The position numbers were made by a program, and so were the translations under genes. Shown here in pieces: positions 24,046-36,551 of a DNA stretch of 64,000 nucleotides. Positions within the stretch are counted from its first letter, which is position 1. Each line of letters opens with the position of its first letter. The stretch is from Gordionus sp. m RMFG-2023 (taxonomy: Eukaryota > Nematomorpha > Gordioida > Chordodea > Parachordodidae). The DNA is taken from NCBI RefSeq assembly GCF_954871325.1, contig NC_088775.1, positions 28,125,561-28,189,560 of the forward strand, in the 5' to 3' direction. The notes below the pieces were generated by a model. The model did no database searches, was not told the DNA's origin, and saw only the letters and a list, made by a program, of their open reading frames with translations.

Positions 24046-27000
24046 AAATTAAATAAAAAGGTGTCTTATATTTTTTTTATACAATGTTTCAATCATAAGT
24101 TGTATCTTGTTAACAATTTATATTATTCCTATAATTTTCAATTTTTTTGTAATTAGAACGTATTATACAATTTATTTGACATTTTATCGTATCCTGAAAC
24201 ATAATATCATGAAATAAAAATCGTAAAGGGATTATTAGCGACTAAAGTAGAAAAAGACATATTTTTTAAAATAAGATTGATACTCAACTAATGATGAGTA
24301 TATTCGGTCATTTTATTTTCGTAAATCTGAATATAAACAGATGCGAGTTTTTTGCTTCTTGCATTTTTTACGCGCAATATCATTGGTATATAAACAGCTT
24401 CTGGTGAAACCTCATTATCTACACTCACGAGGTTTTATAAATCCAGAGAATCGATTAAAGATAAACGAAAATAATTAGTGCTAATACTTAGGGAAAAAAA
24501 ATAACCCAAAATTTAGGAAAATTTATTTAATATCCTCTTTTCCTTACGATATAAATTAGATTTGTTAGAATGAAAAATGTTGTTAGAATAAATATTTTTT
24601 TTATTTTAATTTCTTTTTTTTTTTAAATTAAAAAAGTATTAGATTTTAAAATATTCTTACTTTATTAAATTTCTTACTTTAATATTAAAAATTTATATTT
24701 TATTTTAGCTAGCCTTAATATTTTTTATTATTGTGACAAATTTTTAGTTGTGTTATTTTAAAAAACTAATTTTCTCTCAGAGACATTAATTAGGTATAGT
24801 CAACTATTTTTATTTGTTACTATATCTTAATTATCATTCCATATTTACAAGAATCAAAAGGAGAAAAATAATAATTTAAGACAAAAATGTATAAATATTA
24901 TAAATAAATATGAAAAAAATATAAATTTTACAATAACGGGAATAGCAAGAATCCATGGATTAATAATAAGTTGAATTCGCAAATTTCTATCCTTGTTTTG
25001 AGGTTAGAAATAAGGATGCTGGGCAGGTTGGCTTATTTAAATGACGACAATTATATTGTTTGTTCTATGTAGCTTGGGGAGCTGCCGGTGGAAAATTTTA
25101 GGTAAGGATTTACCAGAGTGCATCAGTGAAAATATAGAATCACTCTACTAAGAAGTCAAACTCTAAATTCTGATTGGAGTAATTAAAGTGAGATTAAAAG
25201 AGAACCGCATTATTTTTCAGAGGCTATGATGCGACGAATAATTTATTATAGTCATCTCAAATAAAACTTTGATCGAGAAGTTATCTGTAAGTCGGAAGCA
25301 AATTTGAAACCTTTCAGATTTTAAGGAAAGGGTTTTTAGAACTATAATTTGATTCAAACTTCAGGTTAATGATCTTTACAAGGGAGATCGTTGATAAAAT
25401 TGGAGAATTTAGTGCACTCGTTATTTTTTTTAGATATAAAAGAATTTTAGCTAAAAAAACATGATTAGTCAAAATATTAGTCTCTAGCAATTTGCTATTA
25501 AAAAATAAGAAAAATGAATAAGTATAGAGCTGCAACTATTTCAGGAACATTTAATTTCATTTTCTATTTAAAAAATGTCAGCTTTAAAATAAGTTGAATG
25601 TATATTTAATTTTTTTTTGACGTTATTACTTAAGAGAATTTACATATTCACTTATCGTGCTTGCAATCAGGTTTCAGGGAAGGCAGTCAAAGTTTAATAC
25701 TTCTAAATATCGGTATAAAAAAATATGTAATGAATTAATAGAAAGGCTATTTAAAATATAAAATAAAACAATATTTACTCGATTTATTATTTAGGCCATT
25801 CCAGATGGAATGATCTGGTTCATAAAATATTTATTATAATAAGTCTTATAGAGACTGTGAAAATATCTAATAATATTTTGAAGATTATATTTTTTTTCTG
25901 AAATTTTTGTAATATATTTTTGAACTTCGAGAATATATTCTTACTATATAGTTCTACTAACTTATTATTAGTATAATATCTTTGTAGAAATGTATGACTT
26001 TATTTAAATAATGATAATTTGTCTTAGTGTAAAAAATATTTAATTATTTAAAATCTCTGTTATAGAAGAAATAAAATCAAAATAAGCCAGAAAAGATAAT
26101 ATATTTCATAAGAAATATTGAAGAAAAAATAAATATACAAATTATATAATATTTCTAGAACCTAAATTTATGAAATAAATTTTAATATTAAATTGACAAG
26201 AAAAATAAGACATTAACATTAAAAAAAATGTGTACAAATATAAATTTAAAGATTTTGATTAATTTAAATTAATTTATGTAATTTACTTCAATACTTTTCT
26301 GTAATCGAAGAACCTTATTTAATATTTTATTATATTTGAAAAAAATGTTTTCGTAATTCATTTGATTTATTTTTATTATAAAAATCATGAAAATCCTATT
26401 CCTGTTTCTCTGGATCTATTGGAATGATGATTCCTACGTAATCATTTAAAAATTTATATTCGAAATTTAAACATAAAAACAATTATATTAGGGATGAATT
26501 CATAGTGGTTATAATGAAGGCCATATAACAGCTGATCGAGTTTGTTAAAATCTTTTAAGGGGATCATTTTTTCCCCTTTATTTTTATTAATTTTATTTAT
26601 AATCGGTTTATTTAAAATATTTTGACATCGACAATTTATCTTTATTTAATAATCCTTAAATCGTCATCATCTGCTAGATTGCATTTCATATCCTCCGTGA
26701 TATTCAGCCTTAGGATTCGTATAATAAGCGCAAAATACTGTTGCTTAATTTACAAAATACATAATTATAAATTATACAGTTATGTTATCGTTTTTCGATA
26801 AATTACACACCGCTTGAGTATATCTCCATATTTAGCGACGAGTCCTAACCTAATTAAATTAAATTCAAAGTGATCAAAAATAAATAAACCATTTTTTTGA
26901 GCTAAAATTTTTGAAATATTTATGAGTGGAGAGAGATATTAAAATAGCTTACGACCAGAAAAAGTGAAAGCTAAAAAGGAAAAAAAAGTCATGAATTAAA

Positions 27001-28557
27001 ATAAGAAGTTCCATTTTTACCGATCCTTTATTTGACAATTCTTTAATAGACAAAATAAATATTGAATATAATATTATTCGCTCAAATCTTATTTTTACAA
27101 AATAACACATTATATAATTTAATTTATTTTCTCGATTTCTAATATTTTTTATATTTCACAGAAATATGGTATCTATTGATTTTAAAATTTCGCATCGAAT
27201 GATGATTTTTATTTTCATTTTTATTTGTATAATAATATTTATTTATTTGAAAACTTTTTTATAAATCTTAAATAAATACCCAGATATTCATTTCTACTAA
27301 TTTTATTGCATTAGTTAGAGAATTTTCTAACTTCCGTATTTTACCATCTATAATACTTAATAATTGGCCTAAATAATGTATCTTTTTTATTCGAATGGAA
27401 TCACATATAACTACACCTGTATTTTTTACTAGCACCTTTTAGGTCCTCATATCTAGAATCTCAAGTCCATGCCTCTTATTCCATATCTTAGACCCATAAC
27501 TGGGCTGATTATCTTTTAAGTAGAGTAATAAATGAATAGCAAATTCCACTCCATCCAAAACTTATTTCACTCATACAACAAAGTTGCTTTTATTTTCTTA
27601 TCAAAACCGTTGATATTATTATAATATTATCATACATATATTAACTCATTTTACAATTTACATGCTGGAATAACCAAGAGGTGATAATGATATTAATCCT
27701 TATAAATAAACAACTGTTTTTATAGGGAAACCATAATATGTTCCATATTATAAGACATTTTTTTTCTAAAGTTTTTGCACCAGAGTTTACAAATTTTTCT
27801 GAATGATTAAGTGCATTCTTTTTTTTCTTTCAAATTTTTTTAAGTATTTTTATAAAGAGATTGTTTTATAAAATCATATTAAATTTTTTTATATCCCAAT
27901 TAAGTTCAAAAAATTTTTTAATTACTTTTACCATGATTTAAAGCCATAGTTAATAAAATTAGTCCTGACAATATCAGAGTTTAAAAAAAAAGGTGAATTT
28001 GAATTATTTTCTATTTAAGCAACATGAACTGATTTTCCTATTTTAAAGATAGAAAGAATATGAACTGAACCTATTTAGACGATCTATATATTTAATATTC
28101 ATTCTGTATATTTTTATTAGGTTATTTTCCTTTAAAAATAATGACATGAAATTAGCCTTCTTCGGAGGTAATAAGGTCTTGAATTGCTATCTATTATTAT
28201 TAAGTACATCGATTATAACTTTTGACTGCATTAATCATATGCCCCTTTCTAATATGCTAGCCCTTGATACATAGACTTTAACTATGTAATGTTAATTTTT
28301 AGAGCGTATATTTGAAATATTGATCTCTTACTAATTTATAAAATAATTAATAGAACTAAAAAAATACATTTTCGTTTGGGGAAACTCAGGTTACAGCCCT
28401 AGAAAATAAATAGAATACTAAATTTGACTCACGCCCTCCTTGCCTAAATTATTATCTATTTTATTTCTGTGTGGCACCTTAATCAAAATATTTAACTTAA
28501 ATATACAAACAATTTTATAAAGTTAAATAAAACAAAAATCCATAATTGTTTTCTCCT
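24046..28557. other. Intergenic AT-rich region, no gene seen
   Basis: About 4.5 kb without a coding signal, terminal repeats or RNA gene that I can support. The open frame at 25314-25535 (minus) has no recognisable motif. Confidence 0.45.
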
Positions 28558-28753
28558 AGTGTTGTTAAATGACTCGATTTGAGCCGATTTTTAAAAACGG
28601 CTACCTCAATATTTTAGCCAGAAAAATATTAAAACCTCGAGATTTCGCTAATTGATGTCCAAACCTTTATGTCATCTATAAGCAAAATCTTCAGGCTTAT
28701 ATTTTTTTGGCTTTTAATAAATCGGCTTAAATCGAGTCGTTTTACAATACTAT
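28558..28753. mobile_element. About 195-bp MITE, copy 1
   Basis: The left end, GTTGTTAAATGACTCGATTT, and the right end (revcomp ATTGTAAAACGACTCGATTT) form imperfect inverted repeats of about 30 bp. The interior contains AACGGCTACCTCAATATTTT, GAGATTTCGCTAAT, and CCAAACCTTTATGTCAT. Related copies are at about 54755-54955 and 58962-59148. It has no coding capacity, so it is a non-autonomous DNA element. Confidence 0.65.
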
Positions 28754-30930
28754 TTTCGTTAAACCCCAGTAAACTATGAATATTATTTTATTTCAATAAA
28801 AGCTATTGAGCCCTAGCCCAGCCCAATGTTTATTTTAAATGAGCAAATAGCCTGGCTTTAATTTATTTTAAAAAAATCAAGTCAAAATTTACTTCAAGCA
28901 GGGAATTTGGTTGGGCTTTGAGCTGGTTTGCAATGATTTTGCTTAGATATCTTAGGCTACAACATGATTTTTAGCTAATTAATTGTATTTTGACAAAAAG
29001 AACAAATACAAAAGCCTCAGCAATTTTATATTCTCACAAATTGTAATGTCTATCAATAAACAGTTTGCTCCTATCACTTTTAGTTTTTTAAAAAATTTCG
29101 CTCTCTAAAGTAAATTACAAACATTTGAACCAAGGGAATTTCTATCTAGACAGAACATACAATTAAACATTTTTAAATTTATCTATTGTTTCTTATTAAG
29201 AACCAAATTATGCTTTTCTAAAAAAAAAAATTTAATTTTTAATAATTTTTTTTACATTTAGATGCAATTTTAAAAAATTCATATAAATAACAAAAAAAAT
29301 AATGTTATGGCTTATTCTAACAGTAATTATTCTAAGCACCTAATATGCAATAATTTATTTTTTAAATTCCCCACTATCATATATAACATCATTTTCTATA
29401 AATTTATGAATTGATGCAAGAACTGTCAGTTAACAATTTCCTTATTTCCATAATGGGATGTGTAGTTTTCATCCCACTTTCCTATACTCTCTGCTTTCTT
29501 TTATTATTTAAACTATTAAATTCTCCAAAAATATCAGAATTAAGAATTGGACAGTTTTTTAGACATCGCGATCAATAATTTTCTGAAGGACGACTCCCCT
29601 CCTCATAAATATGCCATTCTCATATTTCCTCGTCTTTATTTCAAATCCATTCCAATCCCCAGATGCATGATAAGTACTAAGTGCCTCTCATGCACAAAAT
29701 TGGCAGGAACGGCAACTCACGCTAATTGGTTCCTTACTCACGATAATAAATTTAAAATGGTTATTCATATGAATCATACTTTTAAAAATAATTTCTATAG
29801 TTATTGCATAGCTTACACCATCACAGTTTAGATAAAAATAAGGTAAGCCACAATATTCTTCATAATAATATGAATCCAATATTATCCAAATCTCTTTTCT
29901 CTGCCGGATTCCTGAATTGTCTGACACCCTCCAACCTATTTTTTTAACAGTAAGAAGCCTGACGTTACTCTTACCAGTGAAGAAAGTGGCAGTATCTTAA
30001 TATGAGATTCTTTTTCCTATCCCGATCGGAGGTCAATACAATTAATAAATAATTCTCCAATAACTTTTTAATTCCGGTAATAGCTACCATATAGATAGAC
30101 CAAAAGGCCCATTATCATTCCATATGAAGCGAAATAAGGCCTATCAGAAAAGTAAATTGGAATAATCTCCAATAATAATAAATTGTTACATCTTCTAAGG
30201 TTTGATTTGGTAAGATTAGAATTAATGTTAATCTGACTCTCTGGGATATTTTGGATAATGTTGGGAGGAAGTTTTACTAGTAAAAACTTAGCCCATGATC
30301 ATTAGAAAATTTTATTTATTTGCTATTGATCATATTGGATATTAATATTACCGTATAAATTGGTAAAATTATTATGAAAGTCATTTGATAAAATTAAATT
30401 ACTTTATAAAAATTTAGTTTCAGTATTATAAAATTTAAGATGGAAGGGGGCTGAGTTGAAAAGAACGTTTGCGGTAAGTCTGGGATCGAAAAAAAAATTT
30501 AAAAAAAAATTCTTTTTCTTAAAAAACAATTTAACATTAGAGGTATTTAGTCTCCTTCGATTTATTAACATTAAGATGATAGGAAAGTTGATAGAAAAAA
30601 TAAAATTAACATTAAGATGATAGGAAAGTTGATAGAAAATATAAAAATAACATTAAGATTATACGAAAACCTTCCTTTATTGATTACGGAGATAATATAT
30701 ATATAAGAAATTTTAAATGAAATAAACAAAATAAAATTAACCCAAAATAAACGAAAATAATTTGAAATAAATAATTTAATTACAACATAATTATTACATG
30801 ATGACAACTTAGACCTTTAGGTTATTTTTCAAATGATATTAATTCAAATATTATGGCACCGACTATAAAAAATAATATTGGATAAATTAAGAATTTACTC
30901 TTAAAAGAATATTTTCATATTGCCTTAAAT
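28754..30930. other. Intergenic stretch with weak open frames
   Basis: Around 29547-29927 both strands are open, with several Cys residues on each (for example SCRSCQFC on the minus strand). I do not recognise either product. The local GC is higher than nearby, so a decayed transposon gene is possible. 30567-30660 is a short tandem repeat (see separate entry). Confidence 0.4.
30567..30660. repeat. Short tandem repeat, about 41-bp unit
   Basis: The unit AACATTAAGATGATAGGAAA plus GTTGATAGAAAA occurs twice with few changes and begins a third time (AACATTAAGATTATACGAAA). Confidence 0.65.
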
Positions 30931-31421
30931 CAGAGACCTTTACGAGCCGAGCCGGCCCGATGCCCATACTCATCCCATGGGAAGAGTATCATGGGAAGAG
31001 TATGGATCTAATATTATATTTTCTAACGCGCCTGAGTCGGACCTGGATTCTGAAATTGTTTAATGGGCTTAAACCGGGCTTGGACCTAAATTTTTTTTAT
31101 TAAAATTTAGCTTATTTAAAACAGTTGCTAACTTAAAAAAATATTGTTTATTTCTTCTAATAAATTTTATCATAAATAAAATGATTGCCTAAATACAATG
31201 AAATATATTGTTTCTTATCAATGAATATATTAATTAAATTTTGCATATATGGACATCGATCTGGCTAGAGCAAAATTTTGAAACTTATTATAGGCTTGGA
31301 CAGGACTTGGTAATTTTTTTAATATTAAATATGGGTCGGATCGGACCTAGGTCTGTAAAGTATCTTTATTGCTAGCATAGGCCACGTCTGATCAAAAAAT
31401 TTAGACCCATGAAGGTCTCTG
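30931..31421. mobile_element. 491-bp TIR element rich in GGCC/GCCC
   Basis: The left end CAGAGACCTTTA matches the inverted right end (TGAAGGTCTCTG). The flanks CCTTAAAT and GTAAAAAT agree at only 5 of 8 positions, so the target duplication is uncertain. The interior has repeated GAGCCGG, GGACTTGG and GGGTCGGATCGGACC motifs. Composition resembles the MITEs at 18894 and 31488. Non-coding. Confidence 0.55.
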
Positions 31422-31487
31422 GTAAAAATAAAGAAAAAAATGATTCAAACTACAGGCTCCATCTATTAGTGGTATACAACCTTCCAC

Positions 31488-32723
31488 TAGAGATCTGCAA
31501 ATCACAGGCCTGTCCGTACCCGGTTCAAGTCTAGTCCGGTTCTATTTCTAAAAAAAATTTGATTCGGGCTATGTTGGGCCTAATATTTTTTGAAAAATAT
31601 CGGGCCGGGCTGTCGGGCTTAAATTTTTAAACATGATTGTCAAATTAATTGATATATTTTTTTCAAATTTTTGCAAGAAGAGGTAATGCGCGAATATTTT
31701 TTATTTGTATAATATATTTTTTACAATCAAAAAAATATTAAATTTTTCTATATTTTAATAAATTTGAGCTGAGCCGGTGTAGGATTGTGAAATCAATACC
31801 CATTGTAGCTTCAATATTGATATTATCATTGTAGATTCAATACTGTAGTTATATTTTGGTATTGTAGAATCATTACCCTTATGATTTTTAAGAGATGTTT
31901 TCATTGCTTCAAATATATTGGTGGCAATTAAAATTGTAAAATATTTATTTTTATGTATTTATTCATCGCTTCAAATATATTGACGGCCATTAACATTGTA
32001 AAATATTTATTATATTATATTTTTCAACTCTTCAAAAATATTGGCGGCCATTTTCGATTTGTTAAATATTTATTTAAAATAGATTTAATGGTTTTAATAA
32101 ATGATTATAAAAATGATTTTCTATTCTTTTATATAATTTTTTCAGGGAATTTATTTATTATACAATTCTTGATATCCTATATAATTTTTATTTGTTTACT
32201 CATTATTTGTACTAATTTTCTTCTTATGGTTAAAATTATATTGTTTATTCAACTCCATCCTGCAGAAAATTTTAAATAAATACAATAGATACAAGTTTTC
32301 TTCATTTACCATTGTATTATTGGGATCTCAAGCCTTAAAATTTTAATAGACAAAAGCTTAAGCTAATCACAGATAAATGAGGGTTGTTGATTCAAAATTT
32401 TATAGATGATATTATTAATTCAAACAAATTAAATGTACCTTATTGATTGTGAGAAACTATAAAATTTTGTGATGTGATCTATAAATGTCGATTTAAAGAT
32501 TTGTAAATAATATTAGATTTTATTCGAGTTGAGATTTGGTCATAAATTATCAATAAGGTATTGATTTCACAATACTATACAGGGCCGGATTTTATATTTG
32601 TTTCGGGTCGGGTTTTAAGGAACAAATAAATAAAATTAGTTCGGGATCGGGCCGGGAAGGGCAAATTAAAAAATAAATTGGGACAGGCTAGGCTTGAAAA
32701 ATTAAGCTCGATGCAGACCACTA
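31488..32723. mobile_element. hAT-like TIR element with 8-bp target duplication, carrying a nested element
   Basis: The left end TAGAGATCTGCAAATC and right end GATGCAGACCACTA are inverted and closely resemble the 351-bp MITE ends. It is flanked by CCTTCCAC and CCTTCCGC (7 of 8). Its GGGCC-rich arms (31488-31781 and 32578-32723) are interrupted by a 794-bp element at 31782-32575. Confidence 0.65.
31782..32575. mobile_element. 794-bp nested element with 19-bp inverted ends at a TA site
   Basis: It begins GGATTGTGAAATCAATACC and ends GGTATTGATTTCACAATAC; the inverted ends differ at one base. TA flanks both sides, as in Tc1/mariner-type insertions. Inside, a unit of about 75 bp (CTTCAAATATATTGG, GGC-ATTAA, TTGTAAAATATTTATT) repeats three times with drift at 31905-32075. 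The open frame at 31953-32279 is hydrophobic, with no family match that I recognise. No transposase is seen. Confidence 0.65.
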
Positions 32724-33826
32724 CCTTCCGCATTACAAATAACCACTAACATTATACAAGAAAATCTATTTATTTTTTTTTATTGGAACCAGGCTTGGGA
32801 AAAAAAATTTCAAAATTAACATCGGTTGGCCAGGTTTGAGAAATTTTTTTTTAATTATAATGGGTCGGGCTTGACTTGGAAAATATTTTTATAAATTATA
32901 TTGGGCTAGGTTTAGGGAAAATATTTCATATTATTATCAGCTTGGACGCTTGGGAATTTTTTTTAAATTAACTATGGATCAGATATTGACCTAAAACAAT
33001 TTTTTTTGCAAGCCTAGGTTAGGCCTGATCAAAAAACCAAAGCACGATTTCAGTTCTCAACTACCAAAATTATTATGATCTTTGGGTTGGGGTTGGTGTT
33101 ATAGAAATTTTTTTAAAATTATTATGGCCTAGGACCTTGCTTGGGAATTGTTTCAATATTAAATATTAGGCATAGGTGAACATTAATATTTTAACAAATA
33201 ATAAAACCTATCGTAGTTTTTGGGGGATAAAAATAATATTATTATTTTATTTTTTTTTCGTATCTGTCATAGAATAAGAGAAATATACGAGTATTTTTGT
33301 TTGAAAAATGATATAAAAATAGTTTTTATGATAATAATCTTTATTAATATTATGACTAAAATAAAAAAAAATTTGAGACATTGTAGTAAGATAATAAAAT
33401 CGGCAACACTTTCTTAGATCCATAAAAATTTAATGTCTATCGACATTATGAATTTAATAACCTGTGACTCAACACTAAAATACACGGTAGAAATAAATAA
33501 AATTTTTAGAAAAAATAAAGGTAAGAAATTTATTGAAATAATAATTAATGTGTTATCGTAATTTAATATTTTTTAAGGTTTTTGATATAATATATTTTAT
33601 GACATTATTAATACTATAATATTTCTGATTAAGGTTTTAATAAATTTTTTGTATAATATTTGAAATTAGAACTGCGGATGAAAAGAGAAATATCATCAAT
33701 GAAAAATAAATGGGTTACATAAGTTATGTTAAACGAGGTTGTGATTGTCACAGAGAAAATTATAGGATTTATAATGAGAATAATTTAATTAGAAGAGAAC
33801 GTACGAATAATAGAGAGTATAATGAT
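32724..33826. other. Intergenic stretch with GGGC-rich repeat remnants
   Basis: 32780-33180 has several GGCTTGG/GGGCTAGG motifs, probably broken pieces of the same MITE class. 33260-33370 resembles 52075-52160, a low-copy AT-rich repeat. No gene is recognised. Confidence 0.4.
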
Positions 33827-35022
33827 CAGTGGCGTAGCCAGGATTGATCCATAGGGGGGGGTTAAAAAAATTTTGGGGGGCTTTGCCCCCAAACCACATT
33901 TTAAAAATTTGCCAATTTTGTGCTTTATTGGTGTCTAACCACTATAGTAGCCAGCATAAATGAAAAAAATATTAGTAACAAAATTTTGGCCAAATTTATG
34001 ATTAATACGCGACTGAAAGCATTATTCTGAAAATTTTATCAATGTTTAGTCAATTGTAAATTAATTCAATCGGTGTAGAAAGAAGAATAAAATTGCCCCC
34101 CAAACCTCCCATTTTTTATGATCACTCAATATATCTTATTCCTGTTAAAATAATTATTTAAATTAAATTTTTGCATAAAATAAAATTTTGCAGAGAATTT
34201 CATTATAGATTTTATTTATTATTTATACAATAAAATAAATTTCAAAATGTATAAATTTTATAAAGATTATAAATTTATTCTAAATAACTATATTTAAAAA
34301 AAATAGAATTACAATAAAGTATGAGTAATTCCTGTGCGGTATTTAAAAAAATCTACAATTATAATATAATTAATACAAATGAGTTTATAATAAAACATAA
34401 ATAATTCTTATTAGAGATCCGCAAAAGTAGGAAAATAGGAATCGGGCTAAGTCGGACCTAATATTTTTTAAAAAAATTTGAGGGTCGGGCCTTGGAACTT
34501 TTTTAAAATATATCTAAATATATCAATTTTATGTTAAATTTTTATGTAAAATAAAAATATTTGATTTTATTTATAAAAACTAGACACCATATAAGATATA
34601 TCTTTTATTTTAAGTAAAAGTGGAACTTTAAAGTTTTTAAAAAATATAGGGGATAAGATAAGAGCCCTTACATCAGAACCTAAAGAATCTTATTTCTTAA
34701 AACAAAACCTCCAAATCTTAATTTTAAAATATAACTACACATGTTTTTTGGGAACTTGTAGTCCCACCTCGGTTTTTATATAATATTTTATTTATTTTAT
34801 TTTATATTATTTTAATTTAGTATTTTAACGCTATGTATTATTTTACACAAATTATATAATAAATTATTTTTTAAATAAATCTACTGGTTTAATAAAAAAA
34901 AAAAAAAAAAAAAAATGAATTTCTATATTTAAATAAATTCGGGCCAGGCCGACAAAACTTTTTTAAAAAAATTTGGGGTTCGGGCCGGTAAATTTTTTAA
35001 AAATAATTTAAGGCAGGGCCGG
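33827..35022. mobile_element. hAT-derived element, family B, copy 2, left part
   Basis: Starts CAGTGGCGTAGCCAGG and is colinear with 18289-19210. It carries the left end of the 351-bp MITE class (TAGAGATCC at 34412, preceded by ATTCTTAT) and a poly(A)-ended insertion (34618-34915). It stops abruptly at CCGG (35019-35022). The continuation reappears at 51035 after a 16-kb insertion. Confidence 0.75.
34618..34915 (+). mobile_element. Retroposed insertion ending in poly(A)
   Basis: Copy 1 runs TTTTAAGTAATTATAAAAATGAATTTC without interruption (in two parts: TTTTAAGTAA, then TTATAAAAATGAATTTC). Copy 2 has about 298 bp between TTAAGTAA and TGAATTTC. The insert ends in 22 A (34894-34915), with AATAAA at 34874-34879, 14 nt upstream. 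That layout fits a reverse-transcribed polyadenylated RNA: a SINE, a 5'-truncated LINE or an mRNA 3' end. I do not recognise its body. No clear target duplication is seen; about nine target bases appear replaced. Confidence 0.65.
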
Positions 35023-35034
35023 TGCAACGTACTA

Positions 35035-35480
35035 TTTTTACTCTGTATTAAAATTACTCATTTATTTAGTGTTATTGACATTTACGATTGACGTGCATAA
35101 ATTTAATATTAAATTTTTAGTGATATTGACATTTTTGACTGACTTGTAAAAATTAAATATAATAAATTTGTATTGATATTTTTGACTGACATGTTTTACT
35201 CCTTATAAAAATTACTCATTTAGTTAAAGAAATTGACATTTTTGACTGACATATTTTACTCCTTATAACAACTACTCACTTATTTAATGATATTGACATT
35301 TTGAATTGACTTGTTTTACTCCTTTTAAAAATTACTCATTTAGTTAAGGAAATTGACATTTTTGACTACTTGTAAAGATTAAATATAATAAATATAGTGA
35401 TATTAACATCATTATAAAAATTACACACTTATTTGACATTTATGACAATTTTTTATTCTCCTTTCAAAATTTATTTATAA
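35035..35480. repeat. Degenerate tandem repeats inside the transposon's left end
   Basis: The motif ATTGACATTTTTGACTGAC recurs at least five times, with TTTTACTCC and AAAATTACTCATTTA between copies. Unit length varies from about 60 to 90 bp. It lies immediately inside the TGCAAC end and may be subterminal repeats used for transposase binding. Confidence 0.6.
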
Positions 35481-35511
35481 CTTGAAAAAGGTCAAAACTT
35501 ATTAAAAAAAT

Positions 35512-35818
35512 ATGATATAAATAAGATACGCGATATAATTAAGATACGCAATGTGCAATATAAATAAGATACGCGATGTAATTAAGATATGCGATATAAA
35601 TAAGATATGCGATATAATTAAGATATGCGATATAAATAAGATACGCGATATAATTAAGATACGCGATATAAATAAGATACGCGATATAAATAAGATACGC
35701 GATATAATTAATACACGCGATATAAATAAAATATGCGATATAATTAAGATATATGATGTAAATAAGATACGCGATATAGTTAAGATATATGCTGTAAATA
35801 AAATACGCGATATGTATA
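35512..35818. repeat. 18-bp minisatellite (left part)
   Basis: About seventeen units of GATATAAATAAGATACGC, alternating with GATATAATTAAGATACGC (a 36-bp dimer), with Y/R changes such as ATATGC. The array is open in one frame, giving a repeating six-residue pattern (DINKIR/DIIKIC), which follows from the 18-bp unit and is not evidence of a gene. A hAT insertion splits it; it resumes at 41798-41845. Confidence 0.8.
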
Positions 35819-36551
35819 CCTATATACAGTGGCGTCGCTAAGGGAGGAGGGGGAGAGTGCGGGGGCTCGAGTCTCCTAAAAAATTTGAATAGCCCCCTGA
35901 AAAAAAATTTTTTTTGATGGCTCCTTAATATCCCCTTGAACTAAAAATAATTTTTTTTGATTGCCCACTGAATGATTTCTTTTATAATTTTATTGAGTAA
36001 TATATAGATTTAATTTTATAATTTAAAAATTAATAAATCTATCTAAATTATTCTTAAATGAATACAATTTTAATTATTAGATTAGATTAATACTTATAAA
36101 AAATATTTTCAGTATGTCAGCTTGCAATCAAATTTTGTGTTAAATATAGAATATTAATATCACTCACTAAATATTAATTTAGCATTAACAGTTGAAGCTT
36201 TATTGACTTTTATTATTTAAATTATTATATACCTTATTAAATAAATATTAATTGAAAATTAACAAATTTAATATTCTAATTAGCCGAGTTCAAAATCACT
36301 AATCAACTATATTATTTATATTTAAATTTAATTACCGCCTCTTCTTAAAATTATTTTCAGAGTCCAAATCCAAATAAGTATAAGAGATTTATTAGATATA
36401 ATTGATTACAAAAAATTAGGTTAAAAACCACTTTTACAGACGTATTTGACAGTTATATAATATATTACAGTTAATATTTTAATAAATTACACTAATAAAT
36501 GCTTTTGATAATAAATATAAGGAATAATTGCTTTCATATTTTTAACGCCAT

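Noticed and set aside
35512-35818. CRISPR array
   Set aside because: Contiguous 18-bp tandem units without spacers, in animal DNA.
35551-35841. 96-residue repetitive open frame (DINKIR-type repeats) as a protein
   Set aside because: It is the translation of an 18-bp minisatellite; absence of stops follows from the unit length, and it runs into a transposon end.
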